A stretch of 64,000 nt of DNA from Scandinavium vulneris_A (GTDB lineage: Bacteria > Pseudomonadota > Gammaproteobacteria > Enterobacterales > Enterobacteriaceae). Positions 35,717 to 43,264 of the stretch are shown here, piece by piece. Positions within the stretch are counted from its first letter, which is position 1, and each line of letters opens with the position of its first letter. Both the position numbers and the translations under genes were made by a program. The DNA lies in the NCBI GenBank assembly GCA_046518185.1, contig JBKGRZ010000008.1, positions 1 to 64,000 of the forward strand. The letters are read 5' to 3'. The notes beneath the pieces were generated by a model that was not told the origin of the DNA, did not search any database, and was given only the letters and a program-made list of their open reading frames with translations.

Positions 35717-35748
35717 AAAAAACACATGCGCGATATCATGTGTTTTTT
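35717..35748. terminator. Bidirectional terminator downstream of yjdP
   Basis: AAAAAACACATG (35717-35728) and CATGTGTTTTTT (35737-35748) form a perfect 12-bp inverted repeat with an A run on one side and a T run on the other. On the minus strand it ends yjdP. Confidence 0.85.
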
Positions 35749-35781
35749 TATCTTCAATGAGGGTAATGATTTTTAATCATA

Positions 35782-36099
35782 TTAATAATCATCGTCCAGA
35801 CGGCGTTCATCATCTTCTAATTGACGGCGATCCTGATCGAGCTGACGCTGGCGGTCATCAAGCTGTCGGCGACGGTCTTCGAGCTGACGACGGCGATCGT
35901 CATATTGCCGATCGCGTGGACGATTGTCAGTCTCAGCGTCGTCATGTGAATCGTGATAAACCCGGTCACTGTCGGGTTTGTAGGCGTCGCCAATCGCCTG
36001 CTGGATGTTGCCAATGGCATCATCAATGATATCGGCATGTGCCTGGCCGGTCAGGGAGAGCGCGCCAAACAGCAACGCCATTGCGGTACGTTTCATCAT
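35782..36099 (-). CDS. yjdP: YjdP, periplasmic protein with charged repeats
   Basis: This 105-aa protein has a cleavable signal peptide (residues ~1-22 ending AHA), then DIIDDAIGNIQQAIGDAY, which matches E. coli YjdP. The second half is a nearly pure Arg/Asp/Gln/Leu helix with repeating RRRQLDDRQ units of about seven residues, expected to be an extended charged coiled coil. In E. coli yjdP lies next to phnP; here several genes separate them. Its function is unknown. MMKR and MKR starts are equivalent. Confidence 0.85.
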   Translation of the reverse strand: MMKRTAMALLFGALSLTGQAHADIIDDAIGNIQQAIGDAYKPDSDRVYHDSHDDAETDNRPRDRQYDDRRRQLEDRRRQLDDRQRQLDQDRRQLEDDERRLDDDY

Positions 36100-36165
36100 T
36101 TCAGTCTCTGCGGTTGACTGACGCCAGCGTAATCACCCCCTGTGTGTGCGGGTAGCGGAGAAATC

Positions 36166-38445
36166 TCAATTGCGAGCCTGGCGCAGCGCCTGGGCAAGCT
36201 GAGCCCGGGTAAAGGGTTTGCGCAGCAGTTCGACGTCCGGGAGTTGAGGGTTGTGCAGCGGACGTAAATCCTGACCGCTGACCAGCAGCAGCGCCACCTG
36301 TGGGTGATACGTTTGGGCGTGATTCACCACCTCTGCTCCGCTGAGCCTGCCCGGCAGCATCAGATCGCTTATCAGCATCGCGATATCTTCCGACGCCGCC
36401 AGCATCGCAATCGCCTGTTCGCCGTCGGTGGCCTCCAGCGTCAACCAACCCAGCTGGTGCAGCTGTTCGCATAGGGTCTGGCGTACATCGGCCTCGTCTT
36501 CCAGCACCAGTGCCAGCCGCTCGGCGGGCGGTGCTTCGACCACCACCTCTTCACGCCCCCGCTCCACCGCATTCAGAGTCGAGCGCGGCAGCTGTAGCCG
36601 CACGGTGGTGCCCTGGCCCGGCGCGCTTTCGATTTCCACCCGCCCGCCGGACTGGCGCACAAAGCCGTACACCATCGACAGGCCCAGCCCGGAACCGCTG
36701 CCGGTCTGTTTGGTGGTGAAGAACGGTTCGAACACCTGCGTTTTTACGTCCTGCGACATGCCGCACCCGTGATCAATCACCTCCAGCGCCACCATATCCT
36801 GTTTGCGCCCATCGCTGCGGTTCACCCGCTGATTCCAGGTGCGAATTTTGATCACCCCGGCCTGCCCTTCCATCGCATCGCGGGCGTTCATCACCAGGTT
36901 AATGATCGCGTTTTCGAGCTGACCAACGTCAATCCATGCTGACCACGCCGGGGTTTGCGCTTCGATTTCCAGGCTCAGGGTGGCGGGCAGCGAGTGGCGA
37001 ATCAGCTCAGCGAGGTTTTCCAGCAGGCCTTTCATCTCCACCGCGTGAGGATGCAGCGACTGCTTACGCGAGAACGCCAGCAAACGCTGGGTCAGCAACG
37101 CCCCGCGCTCGGCGGCTTTCAGCGCCCGTGAAAGACGTGGCGCATCGAGTTCATTCGGTTTCACCAGTTCAAGACTGCCGATAATCACCGCCAGAAGATT
37201 GTTGAAATCATGCGCCAGACCGCCGGTCAACTGCCCGACCGCTTTCATCTTCTGGCTGTGCAGCAGCGCCTCTTCCAGCCCCTGCCGTTCGATCCGGCCG
37301 ATTTCCATCTGGGTGGTTCTTTCTTTCAGCAGCCGGGTGGTGTGCTCCAGCGAGGCCATATTGCGGGCGAATACGCTGAACGCCCGCGCCAGTTCTCCCA
37401 GTTCGTCCCGCCGCTGGAGCGCGGGCACCGACACATCCTGCTCACCGTGCGCCAGCCGGGTCATCGCCGCCGAAATCGCGGTCAGGTTCGAGCCCAGATT
37501 GCGGTAGATATACCAGCCCGCAAAGCCGGTGATCACCAGCGCCAGCAGGGCAAAACTGAGGATCAAATCAATGATCGAACCCAGCTCGTGATGGCTTTGT
37601 GTCACCCGCCGCTCGGACGATTGCGCCACCTGCGCCACGTAGTGATTAATGTCCTCGTTGAGGATAGCCACCAGCGCTTTAATGTGGAACATGTACCAGC
37701 TTATCGCCAAATCACTCTGTTCTAACTGCTGGGAAAGTGGGGCAAGTTTGCGCAGTTCGGCGTTGAAATCAGGCAAAATGAAAGCGATCGTCGGATCGGC
37801 GCTGTGGGTCGGCAGGCCATGCATCACCGTATCCAGCTGGCGCACCGCCGAACGCGGCATCGGCGTCTCAATGGCGGCGGTTAACAGCCGGTCCATCTCC
37901 TGCAATTGTCGTGCGTCCAACGCGCCATCGCCCTGGCGCTGGTTAATCTCGGTTAAATGACGCAGATAGCTTTGAGTCTGATACAGCGCACTGAGCAGTG
38001 AATTACGCTGCAGATGCCGCTGCTGGCCACGCTGTAACATCCCGGCCACGCTTTGCTGTAATTCATTACTGCGATGAATGATTCTCTGCACCAGCTCCGG
38101 GACGCGCGTCGCCAGAGGCGCGGTGGCGAGCTGGTCCAGCGAGTGTTGTAACGCCTTCTGCGTGGCCTGCAATCGCTCCGCTTCACTTTTGTATTCCAGC
38201 GCCCCGACCACCTGCGAGAGCCGCACCGCCGCCGTCGCCACGTTGGCGGTATCACGCGCCAGATTCATGCTGCCGGTCATGTCATTCACGGTCTGCTGCT
38301 GAACCTGCTCCTGGATCTGACTGGCATGACGGAACCCCAACACCGCCGCCGCACTGACCATCAACGTCACCGTCACCACCAGCACGTTGAAGAACAGCAG
38401 GCGACTGCGGGCGCTGGTCAGGAAGGTCGTTCGGCGTAGTGGCAT
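36166..38445 (-). CDS. Hybrid sensor histidine kinase with C-terminal receiver domain
   Basis: This 759-aa inner-membrane kinase has TM1 (~15-37), a large helical periplasmic sensor (~38-285), TM2 (~290-312), HAMP (~312-365), an H box in GQLTGGLAHDFNNLLA, and an HATPase domain with N box LVMNARDAM and G boxes DHGCGMS and GSGSGLGL. The receiver carries ISDLMLPG. The start at 38445 gives a normal cytoplasmic N-terminus and has GGAG six nt upstream; the frame continues upstream into the ABC gene region and is not coding there. The layout resembles TorS-type periplasmic sensors. It is divergent from the sugar-type ABC operon whose other end is flanked by a response regulator, so the two probably act as a pair. 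Confidence 0.85.
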   Translation of the reverse strand: MPLRRTTFLTSARSRLLFFNVLVVTVTLMVSAAAVLGFRHASQIQEQVQQQTVNDMTGSMNLARDTANVATAAVRLSQVVGALEYKSEAERLQATQKALQHSLDQLATAPLATRVPELVQRIIHRSNELQQSVAGMLQRGQQRHLQRNSLLSALYQTQSYLRHLTEINQRQGDGALDARQLQEMDRLLTAAIETPMPRSAVRQLDTVMHGLPTHSADPTIAFILPDFNAELRKLAPLSQQLEQSDLAISWYMFHIKALVAILNEDINHYVAQVAQSSERRVTQSHHELGSIIDLILSFALLALVITGFAGWYIYRNLGSNLTAISAAMTRLAHGEQDVSVPALQRRDELGELARAFSVFARNMASLEHTTRLLKERTTQMEIGRIERQGLEEALLHSQKMKAVGQLTGGLAHDFNNLLAVIIGSLELVKPNELDAPRLSRALKAAERGALLTQRLLAFSRKQSLHPHAVEMKGLLENLAELIRHSLPATLSLEIEAQTPAWSAWIDVGQLENAIINLVMNARDAMEGQAGVIKIRTWNQRVNRSDGRKQDMVALEVIDHGCGMSQDVKTQVFEPFFTTKQTGSGSGLGLSMVYGFVRQSGGRVEIESAPGQGTTVRLQLPRSTLNAVERGREEVVVEAPPAERLALVLEDEADVRQTLCEQLHQLGWLTLEATDGEQAIAMLAASEDIAMLISDLMLPGRLSGAEVVNHAQTYHPQVALLLVSGQDLRPLHNPQLPDVELLRKPFTRAQLAQALRQARN

Positions 38446-38592
38446 AGTCGCTCCGGCGAATAGTTTTCTCCCTCGCCCCGAGGGGAGAGGGGTGTATTCA
38501 TCACTATGACAAATATGAACGGCCTCTGACATTTTGCATTTACGTTCCTGTGATGGACTGCTGATATCGACCCATCCCGCAGGAGAACCGCC

Positions 38593-40113
38593 ATGCATCC
38601 GACGCCGGTACTGGAGATGCGCAACATCGCCAAAGCCTTTGGCAAATTTTATGCGCTGAAAGGGGTAGACCTGACGGTCTTTCCCGGTGAAATCCACGCG
38701 CTGATGGGGGAGAACGGTGCCGGAAAAAGCACGCTGATGAAGATCCTCGCCGGGGCCTACACGGCCACCAGCGGGGAGATCCTGATTGATGGCAAACCCC
38801 ACGCCATTAAAGGCCCGAAGGATGCCTTAGCCGCAGGCATTACTCTGATATATCAGGAAATGCAGCTTGCGCCGAACCTGACCGTCGCCGAGAACATTTT
38901 CCTCGGGAGCGAACTTTCGCGCGGCGGGCTGGTGCAGCGCAAAGCCATGGTCGCTCAGGCGCAGGAGGTGATTAACCGCCTCGGGGCCCAGTTCATGGCC
39001 ACCGATCGGGTGATGAAACTCACCATCGCCGAGCAGCAGCAGGTGGAAATCGCCCGCGCCCTGCACCGCAACAGCCGCATTCTGGTGATGGATGAACCCA
39101 CCGCCGCCCTCTCCTCACGTGAAACCCATCGCCTGTTCGAACTCATTTTGCGTCTGCGCGATGAAGGGATGGCGATTATCTACATCAGCCACCGCATGGC
39201 GGAAGTGTACGAACTGTCGGATCGGGTCAGCGTTCTGCGCGATGGGCAATACGTCGGCAGCCTGACCCGCGACAAACTCAATGCTTCCGAGCTGGTGCGG
39301 ATGATGGTTGGCCGCCCGCTTAGCGATCTGTTTAACAAAGAGCGCGATATCCCGCACGGTAAGCCGCGCCTGAACGTCCACCATCTCACCGACGGCGGCA
39401 AAGTGCAGCCGTGCAGCCTGCTGGTGCGATCCGGTGAAATCGTCGGCCTCGCGGGGCTGGTCGGCGCCGGGCGCTCCGAACTGGCACAGCTGATATTTGG
39501 CGTGCGCAAAGCCACTGGCGGGGTGATTGAAGTCGATGGCGAACCGGTGCTTATCCACTCCCCGCGCGAAGCCATTGATTTAGGCATTGGTTTCCTCACC
39601 GAAAACCGTAAAGAACAGGGGCTGTTCCTCGAACTGGCGGCGCAGGAAAACATCACCATGGCAACGCTGGAGCGCGATGCGCATTACGGCATGCTCGACC
39701 GCAAAAAAGCACAAACCATTTCCGACGACGCCATCAAGCTGCTGAATATCCGCGTGCCGCATGCGCAGGTGCGTGCGGGCGGCTTATCGGGTGGCAATCA
39801 GCAAAAGCTGCTGATCTCCCGCTGGGTGGCGATTGGCCCACGCATCCTGATTCTGGATGAACCCACGCGCGGCGTGGACGTCGGCGCGAAAAGCGAAATT
39901 TACCGAATCATGAACCAGATGGCGCGTCAGGGCGTGGCGATTCTGATGATCTCCAGCGAGCTACCGGAAATCGTCGGCATGAGCGACCGGGTGTACGTGA
40001 TGCGCGAAGGCAGTATCGCCGGTGAGCTGCAACATCATGACATTTCACAGGAAAATATTATGACGCTGGCGACCGGCGTGAAAGAATCCCATACCCAGGC
40101 GGTGCAACCATGA
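38593..40113 (+). CDS. Ribose-type sugar ABC importer, ATP-binding protein (two NBDs)
   Basis: This 506-aa protein carries two fused nucleotide-binding domains of the RbsA/MglA/XylG type. The first has Walker A GENGAGKST and Walker B LVMDEPTAALS. The second has a degenerate P-loop region (GLVGAGRSEL) and a well-conserved LSGGNQQK signature with LILDEPTRGVD, which is characteristic of this class. It is the first gene of a three-gene operon and overlaps the permease by 4 bp. E. coli has alsBAC at this location, but gene order and sequence differ, so the substrate is undetermined. Confidence 0.93.
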   Translation: MHPTPVLEMRNIAKAFGKFYALKGVDLTVFPGEIHALMGENGAGKSTLMKILAGAYTATSGEILIDGKPHAIKGPKDALAAGITLIYQEMQLAPNLTVAENIFLGSELSRGGLVQRKAMVAQAQEVINRLGAQFMATDRVMKLTIAEQQQVEIARALHRNSRILVMDEPTAALSSRETHRLFELILRLRDEGMAIIYISHRMAEVYELSDRVSVLRDGQYVGSLTRDKLNASELVRMMVGRPLSDLFNKERDIPHGKPRLNVHHLTDGGKVQPCSLLVRSGEIVGLAGLVGAGRSELAQLIFGVRKATGGVIEVDGEPVLIHSPREAIDLGIGFLTENRKEQGLFLELAAQENITMATLERDAHYGMLDRKKAQTISDDAIKLLNIRVPHAQVRAGGLSGGNQQKLLISRWVAIGPRILILDEPTRGVDVGAKSEIYRIMNQMARQGVAILMISSELPEIVGMSDRVYVMREGSIAGELQHHDISQENIMTLATGVKESHTQAVQP

Positions 40114-41117
40114 CCACGCAAAAAGAGAACTCCGTGCCCTCCCCACAGCAGGTGGCGAAATCTTCGGCCCGTAAAATGCTGATGGGTGATCTGATGCAAA
40201 CGGTGGGGATCTTGCCGATCCTGATCCTGATTGTGGCAGTGTTTGGCTTTATCACGCCGAACTTCTTTACCGAGAGCAATTTGCTCAACATTACCCGTCA
40301 GGCGTCGATCAACATCGTGCTGGCGGCAGGGATGACCTTCATCATTCTGACCGGTGGGATTGATCTGTCGGTCGGTTCGATCCTTGGCACCACGGCGGTG
40401 GCGGCAATGGTGGTGTCACTCATTCCCGAATTCGCCCTGCTGTCGATCCCGGCGGCGTTGATGCTCGGCCTGGTGCTGGGTTTATTCAACGGCGCACTGG
40501 TGGCTTTTGCCGGGTTACCCCCCTTTATCGTCACGCTAGGCACCTACACCGCGCTGCGCGGCGCGGCCTACCTGCTGGCGGACGGCACCACGGTCATTAA
40601 CTCCAATATCAGCTTTGAGTGGATAGGTAATAACTACCTCGGGCCGATTCCATGGCTGGTGGTAATTGCCCTGGCGGTGATTGCGGTGTGCTGGTTCATT
40701 CTGCGCCGCACCACGCTCGGGGTTCATATCTATGCGGTCGGCGGCAATATGCAGGCGGCGCGGCTGACCGGCATCAAAGTGTGGCTGGTGCTGCTGTTTG
40801 TCTACGGCATGAGCGGCCTGCTGTCGGGGCTGGGCGGGGTGATGAGCGCCTCGCGGCTGTACAGCGCCAACGGCAATCTCGGCATGGGCTACGAGCTGGA
40901 CGCCATCGCGGCGGTTATTCTCGGCGGCACCAGTTTTGTCGGCGGAATCGGCACCATCACCGGCACGCTGGTGGGGGCGCTGATCATCGCCACGCTTAAC
41001 AACGGTATGACGCTGATGGGCGTCTCCTACTTCTGGCAACTGGTGATCAAAGGGGCGGTGATCATCATTGCGGTACTGATCGACAAATACCGTACCCGAC
41101 ACCATCAAAGTGCATAA
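40110..41117 (+). CDS. Ribose-type sugar ABC importer, permease
   Basis: This 335-aa RbsC-family permease has about ten TM helices. The family motifs NITRQASINIVLAAGMTFII, TGGIDLSVGSILG and GYELDAIAAVILGGTSFVGG are present. It should form the homodimeric membrane channel with the adjacent ATPase. It starts inside the ATPase stop (ATGA) and is followed 30 bp later by the binding protein. Confidence 0.93.
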   Translation: MTTQKENSVPSPQQVAKSSARKMLMGDLMQTVGILPILILIVAVFGFITPNFFTESNLLNITRQASINIVLAAGMTFIILTGGIDLSVGSILGTTAVAAMVVSLIPEFALLSIPAALMLGLVLGLFNGALVAFAGLPPFIVTLGTYTALRGAAYLLADGTTVINSNISFEWIGNNYLGPIPWLVVIALAVIAVCWFILRRTTLGVHIYAVGGNMQAARLTGIKVWLVLLFVYGMSGLLSGLGGVMSASRLYSANGNLGMGYELDAIAAVILGGTSFVGGIGTITGTLVGALIIATLNNGMTLMGVSYFWQLVIKGAVIIIAVLIDKYRTRHHQSA

Positions 41118-41147
41118 CAACAACACCCTACGACAGAGGAACACAAC

Positions 41148-42089
41148 ATGCGTTTAAAGCCACTCGCCATTGCACTCTGTGCTGGCACCCTGCTCGCCGC
41201 CGCGCCGTTTGTGCAGGCTAAAGAGCTGAAATCGATCGGCGTGACGGTGGGCGATCTCGCCAACCCGTTCTTCGTGCAAATCACCAAAGGGGCAGAGCTT
41301 GAAGCCCACAAGCTGGCGGGAGACAACGTCAAAGTGACCCTGGTCTCCAGCGGCTACGACCTCGGCCAGCAGGTGTCGCAGATTGATAACTTCATCGCCG
41401 CCAGGGTCGATATGATTATCCTCAACGCCGCCGATTCGAAAGGCATCGGCCCGGCGGTGAAACGCGCCAAAGAGGCTGGAATTGTGGTGGTGGCGGTTGA
41501 CGTAGCAGCGGAAGGTGCCGATGCGACTATTACCTCCGATAACACCCAGGCGGGGGCCATGGCCTGTAAATACATCACCGACCGCCTGAAGGGCAAAGGC
41601 AATGTGGTTATCATCAACGGCCCACCGGTTTCAGCGGTGCAGAACCGGGTCGAAGGCTGCCAGAGCGAATTCAAAAAACACCCGGATATCAAAGTGCTGT
41701 CCGATAACCAGAACGCCAAAGGCAGCCGTGAAGGCGGCCTGGAAGTGATGACCTCGCTGTTGGCGGCGAATCCGAAGATCGACGGTGTGTTCGCCATCAA
41801 CGATCCGACAGCGATCGGGGCCGATCTGGCCGCGAAACAGGCGCAACGTAAAGAGTTCTTTATCGTCGGCGTGGATGGTTCTCCGGACGGGGAAGAAGCG
41901 CTGAAACGCGAAAACTCGCTGTTTGTGGCGACCCCGGCGCAGGATCCCCAGGTAATGGCGGCGAAAGCGGTGGAGATAGGCTATGACATTTTGCAGGGCA
42001 AACCTGCGCCAAAAGAGCCGGTGCTTATCCCGGTGACGATGATCGATAAGAAAACCGTCGGAACCTATAAAGGCTGGACGGTTAAGTAA
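41148..42089 (+). CDS. Ribose-type sugar ABC importer, periplasmic binding protein
   Basis: This 313-aa protein has a signal peptide of ~24 residues (ending PFVQA). It is a peripl_BP_4 / RbsB-type binding protein, with GVTVGDLANPFFVQITKGAELEA at the start of the mature domain and a conserved FAINDPTAIGADLAA segment. The ligand is probably a pentose, hexose or related polyol. Placing the binding protein last, instead of first as in alsBAC, marks this as a different transporter. A REP element follows. Confidence 0.9.
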   Translation: MRLKPLAIALCAGTLLAAAPFVQAKELKSIGVTVGDLANPFFVQITKGAELEAHKLAGDNVKVTLVSSGYDLGQQVSQIDNFIAARVDMIILNAADSKGIGPAVKRAKEAGIVVVAVDVAAEGADATITSDNTQAGAMACKYITDRLKGKGNVVIINGPPVSAVQNRVEGCQSEFKKHPDIKVLSDNQNAKGSREGGLEVMTSLLAANPKIDGVFAINDPTAIGADLAAKQAQRKEFFIVGVDGSPDGEEALKRENSLFVATPAQDPQVMAAKAVEIGYDILQGKPAPKEPVLIPVTMIDKKTVGTYKGWTVK

Positions 42090-42091
42090 GA

Positions 42092-42156
42092 GCCTGATGG
42101 CGCTGCGCTTATCAGGCCTACAGGTATTGTAGGTCGGGTAAGTGAAGCGCCACCCG
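42092..42156. repeat. REP elements after the sugar ABC operon
   Basis: GCCTGATGGCGCTGCGCTTATCAGGC and then GTAGGTCGGGTAAGTGAAGCGCCACC-type units are standard enterobacterial REP sequences in tandem. Confidence 0.8.
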
Positions 42157-42180
42157 CAGCGAGCGCTACACCGGCGGTGC

Positions 42181-42249
42181 GCCAATGCGGTAGACGGGGC
42201 GAAAACACTGGAAGAGTTAAAACGGTTTATTGCGGAGAATGAGGCATAA
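42181..42249 (+). pseudogene. Possible gene tail remnant between REP elements
   Basis: A short frame reading KTLEELKRFIAENEA ends at TAA 42247-42249. It has a natural-looking protein C-terminus but no upstream coding region, since REP sequence lies directly before it. It may be what is left of a gene once following the ABC operon. It overlaps the 3' end of the response-regulator gene on the other strand. Confidence 0.3.
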
Positions 42250-43003
42250 ATTGCCCGGCGGCGCTGCGCTTGCACGGGCCTACGGCGCTATCCACCACGT
42301 CCGCGGCGAAAACATAGCCCAGCCCGCGCAGGGTTTTAATCAGCGTCGGCTGGTGCGGGTTGATTTCGATTTTGCGGCGTAAGCGCATGATAAGTACGTC
42401 GATAGTGCGGTCAAACACCTCCATGCTTTCGCTGTGGGTCAGCGCCAGCAGTTGTTCCCGGCTCAATACCCGACGCGCGTTCTGCACCAGCGCCAGCAGC
42501 AGGCCATATTCGCCCTGGGTGAGCGCCACGCTCTGACGGGTCGGATCGAACAGTTCGCAGCGCTGGGTATCCAGCCGCCAGCCGTTGAAGCTGAGACTGC
42601 CGCCCTGCTCCACCCGGGTATCCACCGCCAGCGCCCCGCTGCGCCGCAGCACCGCTTTCAGGCGCGCCACCACGATTCGGGGATTAAACGGCTTGCCGAT
42701 ATAGTCATCCGCGCCCATCTCAAGCCCAACCACCACGTCGGATTCACTCCCCATCCCGGTCAGCATCACCACCGGCAGCGCGGGTCGCAGCGCTTGCAGT
42801 TGCGTCAGCACCTGCAAGCCGTTGATATCCGGCAGCATCATGTCGAGCAGCACCAGGCCGATGTCCTGACGTTGTGCCACCGTCGCCACGCCCTGTTGGC
42901 CCAGATGGCACACCTCCACGTCAAACACATGCTCGGCGAGCACATCGCGAAGCAGTTCGCAGATTGCCGTGTCGTCATCAATCACCAGAATGACCGGTTT
43001 CAT
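42227..43003 (-). CDS. OmpR-family response regulator
   Basis: This 258-aa protein has a receiver domain (~1-120) with acidic pocket DDD at 10-11, phosphoacceptor Asp54 in LLDMMLPD and a conserved Lys in IGKPFNP. A winged-helix DNA-binding domain follows (~135-235), with the typical ending TLIKTLRGLGYVFA. About 20 extra residues follow, encoded by a REP element (GPCKRSAAGQ...), so the original stop seems to have been lost. It sits at the far end of the sugar ABC operon from the hybrid kinase, and TorR/TorS-like pairing is inferred. Confidence 0.88.
   Translation of the reverse strand: MKPVILVIDDDTAICELLRDVLAEHVFDVEVCHLGQQGVATVAQRQDIGLVLLDMMLPDINGLQVLTQLQALRPALPVVMLTGMGSESDVVVGLEMGADDYIGKPFNPRIVVARLKAVLRRSGALAVDTRVEQGGSLSFNGWRLDTQRCELFDPTRQSVALTQGEYGLLLALVQNARRVLSREQLLALTHSESMEVFDRTIDVLIMRLRRKIEINPHQPTLIKTLRGLGYVFAADVVDSAVGPCKRSAAGQFMPHSPQ
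42252..42284. repeat. REP unit overlapping the response-regulator 3' end
   Basis: TTGCCCGGCGGCGCTGCGCT followed by TGCACGGGCCTACGG is a REP unit. On the minus strand it encodes the tail GPCKRSAAGQ of the response regulator. Confidence 0.8.
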
Positions 43004-43198
43004 CGTCAGCCCCTGCCCAGAAGGTTATGCAGTAAGTCTGGATGATTCTGCGGTGCGCTCCAGCCAATTCCAGCGGCGCGTAACAAATCTATAACCGCTG
43101 TCACATCCAGGCGCGTTCGACACGTCAAAACTGTCGAGCCGGACGGTTTCGTCAGCCTCGTCAGCGCACAAACCCGCGAATACCCACACGATTAAGAG

Positions 43199-43214
43199 TG
43201 GCATAAAACCTGCA
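43199..43214 (+). promoter_or_regulatory. Sigma-54 promoter of fdhF with upstream activator repeats
   Basis: TGGCATAAAACCTGCA places the invariant GG and GC exactly 10 bp apart, the -24/-12 spacing of sigma-54 promoters, about 50 bp before fdhF. Upstream, an inverted repeat TCGACA (43117-43122) / TGTCGA (43132-43137) and a directly repeated TCGTCAG (43150-43163 region) fit an FhlA activator site at roughly -80 to -110, as known for E. coli fdhF. Confidence 0.8.
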
Positions 43215-43264
43215 TTAAGGAGCGTTGAACGCATTTATGCGACTGTTTAACTGGAGCGAAACCG

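Noticed and set aside
38446..38802. N-terminal extension of the hybrid kinase frame
   Set aside because: The extra codons run antisense through the start of the ABC ATPase gene and through its ribosome-binding region; the ATG at 38445 has a good ribosome-binding site and begins the natural TM1.
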